A stretch of DNA of 64,000 nucleotides from Paenibacillus barengoltzii NBRC 101215. GTDB taxonomy: Bacteria > Bacillota > Bacilli > Paenibacillales > Paenibacillaceae. The DNA is taken from NCBI RefSeq assembly GCF_004000745.1, contig NZ_BILV01000016.1, positions 27,373 through 91,372 of the forward strand, read 5' to 3'. Shown here piece by piece: positions 61,375 through 64,000 of this stretch. The number at the start of each line of letters is the position of its first letter. The first letter of the stretch is position 1. Below the pieces are notes generated by a model. The model did no database searches. It was given only the letters and a program-made list of their open reading frames with translations, and was not told the origin of the DNA. The translations under genes and the position numbers were made by a program.

Positions 61375-63033
61375 GTGCCAGAGCATTCGGAGATCGTAAT
61401 AACACGTAAGCAATTATACGATGAAATCTGGGAAATGTCTGTCGCCGGAGTAGCCAAAAAATATAATCTTCCCTATGCTCATCTAATGAAACAGATTAAG
61501 GAAGCTGGCATTCCGATTCCTCCGTCCGGATACTGGACCAAGCTCAATTTCAACAAGCCTGTAACCAAACTGGAACTACCGGAACCGGCGGATGAGAGGA
61601 TTTTCATTTACAGAACCGTACCGGCCGCTCGTAAAAAGAAACATCGAGCGATTTCTGAAAAGGATTCCGTTAGAGCGGAGATGGAAACAGCTGTCGGCGA
61701 ATCTTCACCAACGCTTGAATCTTCTGTGTTACTAGTCGAGGAACAGACACCGTCCGTTTCAGTAGACGATACCAGCGAATCTACTCAAACGGTCGGACAA
61801 CCTGAAACGTACGAGCAATCTGGACAAACCTACAATATTTATGACAGAGAAACCTTGTACAAAGAAGTATGGATGGTGCCGGTAACCGAAGTAGCGAAAA
61901 GATATGGTGTCTCGGATGTTGCGATCCGTAAAGTCTGCCAGTCCTTTGATATTCCCACACCTCCGGTCGGATACTGGGCCAAGCTTCGTGCGGGTAAACT
62001 GGTTAATCCAATACCACTCCCGATAAGCAGCAAGCCCGCTAAGAAATCAGGCGTAAGAACCGGAACTGAGTATACACCTCAGATTGAAAAAGAGACTCTC
62101 GCATTTCTGAATGAGAAAGAGAGAACAGTCGTGCTTTCCACTGCAACACAAATCAGGATACCTAACGAAAACGCGAAGATGCACCCAACAATTGTTGCTC
62201 ATCGCAAAGAAGTCATGGAATGGAAAAAAAAACGCAAAGAACAAGAAGCAATAGGCTTCAATCGGCGTGCCAAGGATTCTCCTCTCTTTCTTGCCGACAC
62301 GGTGTCCGAAGAAACATTACCTCGGGTGTTACATATAATTGATGCGCTAATCAAAGCCATGGAGCCGTTAGGATGTTCGCTTACCAGCGATCTTAAATTT
62401 ATAGTCAACGGGGAAACTGTCTCTATATCGGTTTCAGAAGCGCAAGACGAGGTCAAGCATATTCCCACGAAAGAAGAAAATATGCAGCTTCTGAAATATG
62501 AGGAAGACAAGCGCCGCAGTTCATGGGCGTCAAAGCCAAAAATCAGAAAGTATGACTATGTTTACAATGGCCGAATCAGCTTTTCAATATATGCCGCAAA
62601 AAACTTTCGCGATTGCAAATCATACGTCATCGAAGATCGCCTTGGCGATATCATGATTGCGTTTTACGAAGCTTCCGATATTCGCCGACAAAAGCGCGAG
62701 GCCCGCGAGGAAGCTGAACGTAAACGCCAGGAAGAAGAGCGGCGAAAAGAGGAGCGAAGACAACGCTTTAATGCTGAAGTGGAGCAAACGCTCGCTTTGG
62801 AAAATCTTTCGGAGGACTACGATACCGCCTGCAAAATAAGGCGTTATATTGCCGCAGTGGAGGCATCCGGAAACCTCGATCCCAAGTCGATGAAGTGGGT
62901 GGAATGGGCGAAAGCCAAAGCGGACTGGTATGACCCAACGATCGCGAGAGAAGACGAATTTTTCGGAAAACGCGATCATGAAAAGAACTCGGATCAGAAG
63001 AAGCTGGAGCGCAACAGCTACAAATGGTGGTGA
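61375..63033 (+). CDS. Large protein with two tandem HTH-like repeats
   Basis: 552 residues from GTG 61375, which has a perfect site AAGGAGGTGAACGCT. An open frame extends back to a GTG at 61213 without a site. Two related blocks occur: ITRKQLYDEIWEMSVAGVAK...PPSGYWTKL and YDRETLYKEVWMVPVTEVAK...PPVGYWAKL, each like a DNA-binding module. Acidic linkers surround them; a Lys/Arg/Glu-rich coiled coil follows (about residues 430-480). Such proteins are widespread but uncharacterised. Followed by a strong terminator. Confidence 0.7.
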   Translation: MPEHSEIVITRKQLYDEIWEMSVAGVAKKYNLPYAHLMKQIKEAGIPIPPSGYWTKLNFNKPVTKLELPEPADERIFIYRTVPAARKKKHRAISEKDSVRAEMETAVGESSPTLESSVLLVEEQTPSVSVDDTSESTQTVGQPETYEQSGQTYNIYDRETLYKEVWMVPVTEVAKRYGVSDVAIRKVCQSFDIPTPPVGYWAKLRAGKLVNPIPLPISSKPAKKSGVRTGTEYTPQIEKETLAFLNEKERTVVLSTATQIRIPNENAKMHPTIVAHRKEVMEWKKKRKEQEAIGFNRRAKDSPLFLADTVSEETLPRVLHIIDALIKAMEPLGCSLTSDLKFIVNGETVSISVSEAQDEVKHIPTKEENMQLLKYEEDKRRSSWASKPKIRKYDYVYNGRISFSIYAAKNFRDCKSYVIEDRLGDIMIAFYEASDIRRQKREAREEAERKRQEEERRKEERRQRFNAEVEQTLALENLSEDYDTACKIRRYIAAVEASGNLDPKSMKWVEWAKAKADWYDPTIAREDEFFGKRDHEKNSDQKKLERNSYKWW

Positions 63034-63047
63034 AGGGCAGGCAGATC

Positions 63048-63090
63048 AAAGCAAGCGGACTATCTCTAGGTTCGCTTGCTTTGTTTTTTA
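63048..63090 (+). terminator. Terminator after the HTH-repeat gene
   Basis: AAAGCAAGCG/CGCTTGCTTT stem then GTTTTTTATCG on the plus strand, 15 bp after the stop. Confidence 0.88.
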
Positions 63091-63257
63091 TCGAGATCGT
63101 TTTCCAAAAATGTGTTCTTCACCGAACTATACTTTTAGGTTGATCCCGAATATCTCTTCTAAACAGCTCGATGTCGTACTGTTACTGCCAATCCATAATG
63201 TCCTGAACATTAAAAAAGCCCTTTGGATTCCTGATCCCAAGAGCTTGATTTCATTGT

Positions 63258-63339
63258 TGGTACCGGCGAGAGGACTCGAACCTCCACGGTTTCCCACTCG
63301 ATTTTGAGTCGAGCGCGTCTGCCATTCCGCCACGCCGGC
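63258..63339 (-). tRNA. tRNA-Leu (anticodon CAA)
   Basis: Cloverleaf on the minus strand: acceptor GCCGGCG/CGCCGGT, discriminator A and encoded CCA, anticodon loop CTCAAAA (anticodon CAA), a longer variable arm, T loop GTTCGAGTC. Marks the right edge of the accessory block. Confidence 0.88.
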
Positions 63340-63576
63340 ACAATAAAAATATATAATTTGTCATGCTTGACTTGCATGCTACATCGAGTTATCCTCGACA
63401 CACCAGCCGCGTACAACCTGACCGCGTTACATCTAAACAAAAGCGCAGTCCTCCAAAATCGGCTGAATTTTGGGGAGTTTGGTGCGGGTCCACCGACTAA
63501 AGCGCGGTGCCCTTTTCGGAAAACCTTTATATATCAAGGAACGGAATGGTTCGGCGCGTAAAACATGAGGCGCGTA

Positions 63577-63618
63577 CAATTTTGAGTCGCGCGCGTCTGC
63601 CAATTCCGCCACACCGGC
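63577..63618 (-). tRNA. tRNA-Leu 5' fragment (remnant)
   Basis: Minus strand starts GCCGGTGTGGCGGAATTGGC and matches the intact tRNA-Leu through the D arm and the anticodon loop (CTCAAAA), then diverges. No 3' half is found. Likely a truncated tRNA gene. Confidence 0.7.
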
Positions 63619-63626
63619 AAAGGGAA

Positions 63627-63700
63627 CGCGCCCTAAGAGATTCGAACTCCTGACCTTTTGATTCGTAGTCAAACGCTCTATCCAGCTGAGCTAAGGGCGC
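63627..63700 (-). tRNA. tRNA-Arg (anticodon ACG)
   Basis: Acceptor GCGCCCT/AGGGCGC, anticodon loop CTACGAA (anticodon ACG), T loop GTTCGAATC. CCA not encoded. Confidence 0.93.
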
Positions 63701-63709
63701 GTATGATTA

Positions 63710-63784
63710 TGGAGCGGACGACGGGAATCGAACCCGCGACCCTCGCCTTGGCAAGGCGATGCTCTACCGCTGAGCCACGTCCGC
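63710..63784 (-). tRNA. tRNA-Gly (anticodon GCC)
   Basis: Acceptor GCGGACG/CGTCCGC, anticodon loop TTGCCAA (anticodon GCC), T loop GTTCGATTC, CCA encoded. Confidence 0.93.
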
Positions 63785-63801
63785 ATAATCAAATATGAAA
63801 C

Positions 63802-63877
63802 TGGTGAGCCATGAAGGACTCGAACCTTCGACACCCTGATTAAAAGTCAGGTGCTCTACCAACTGAGCTAATGGCTC
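63802..63877 (-). tRNA. tRNA-Lys (anticodon TTT)
   Basis: Acceptor GAGCCAT/ATGGCTC, anticodon loop CTTTTAA (anticodon TTT), T loop GTTCGAGTC, CCA encoded. Confidence 0.93.
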
Positions 63878-63898
63878 GTACAAAACAAAGAAGTTAAA

Positions 63899-63975
63899 TG
63901 GCGGAGCCGACGGGATTCGAACCCGCGATCTCCTGCGTGACAGGCAGGCATGTTAGGCCTCTACACCACGGCTCC
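63899..63975 (-). tRNA. tRNA-Asp (anticodon GTC)
   Basis: Acceptor GGAGCCG/CGGCTCC, anticodon loop CTGTCAC (anticodon GTC), T loop GTTCGAATC, CCA encoded. The cluster probably continues beyond the window. Confidence 0.93.
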
Positions 63976-64000
63976 ACACGAGAATAATGCCATCCTCTGG

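Overview
The window looks like chromosome of an endospore-forming Gram-positive bacterium, order Bacillales and probably Paenibacillaceae. The reasons are strong AGGAGG ribosome binding sites, frequent TTG and GTG starts, SpoIIP, BlaI/M56, CsoR, CadC, and an NusG-domain-II protein. The genus is an inference. The tRNA cluster at the right end argues for a chromosomal location.

Layout. 1-4181: a phosphate uptake operon (pstS-pstC-pstA, minus strand, pstA cut by the window edge) behind a Pho-box-like array, a divergent orphan response regulator with a degenerate receiver, and an ArsR repressor. 4500-9400: an envelope stretch with a SHOCT protein, an M23 peptidase, a MarR regulator, a two-component pair and a cupredoxin-like protein. 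9580-16950: the cytoplasmic copper module copZ, copA and csoR with recognisable CsoR operators, interrupted by a stand-alone HhH plus PD-(D/E)XK nuclease and a membrane spermidine-synthase-like protein. 17000-31430: a Csp-like copper-binding protein, an NusG-II protein, a CopZ-type zinc/iron-sulfur protein and two OmpR-type two-component systems. It also holds a long minus-strand operon (two small metal-site membrane proteins, two YVTN beta-propellers, an extra lgt, regulator, kinase, small membrane protein, methyltransferase), a CWB2-like lipoprotein and an NlpC/P60 protein. 31480-43000: a chemoreceptor, an ICMT-like methyltransferase, a second spermidine-synthase-like protein, two multicopper oxidases, a BNR-repeat protein, BlaI/M56 and two more NlpC/P60 proteins. 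43500-45660: a His-rich CopB-type ATPase. The whole 9.5-45.7 kb stretch reads as a copper (and other soft metal) export, oxidation and sensing island acting in cytosol, membrane and envelope.

A complete Tn3-family transposon lies at 46670-54149. It has related 38-39 bp inverted ends and a perfect 5-bp target duplication (TTTTA). It carries cadC-cadA and a methyltransferase as apparently intact cargo, while its transposase and tyrosine recombinase are riddled with frameshifts and stops. It sits inside a spoIIP-like gene, and joining the two flanks restores one continuous reading frame.

54400-57000: a small unknown gene and a kinase/NarL-type regulator pair behind a cyclic-di-GMP-I riboswitch whose expression platform is readable in the sequence. 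57000-63300: an accessory block (GNAT remnant, a possible PD-(D/E)XK protein, a possible ADP-ribosyltransferase-like protein, a small HTH-like protein and a large protein with two tandem HTH-like repeats). It ends at a tRNA cluster (Leu, a 5' Leu fragment, Arg, Gly, Lys, Asp; all minus strand).
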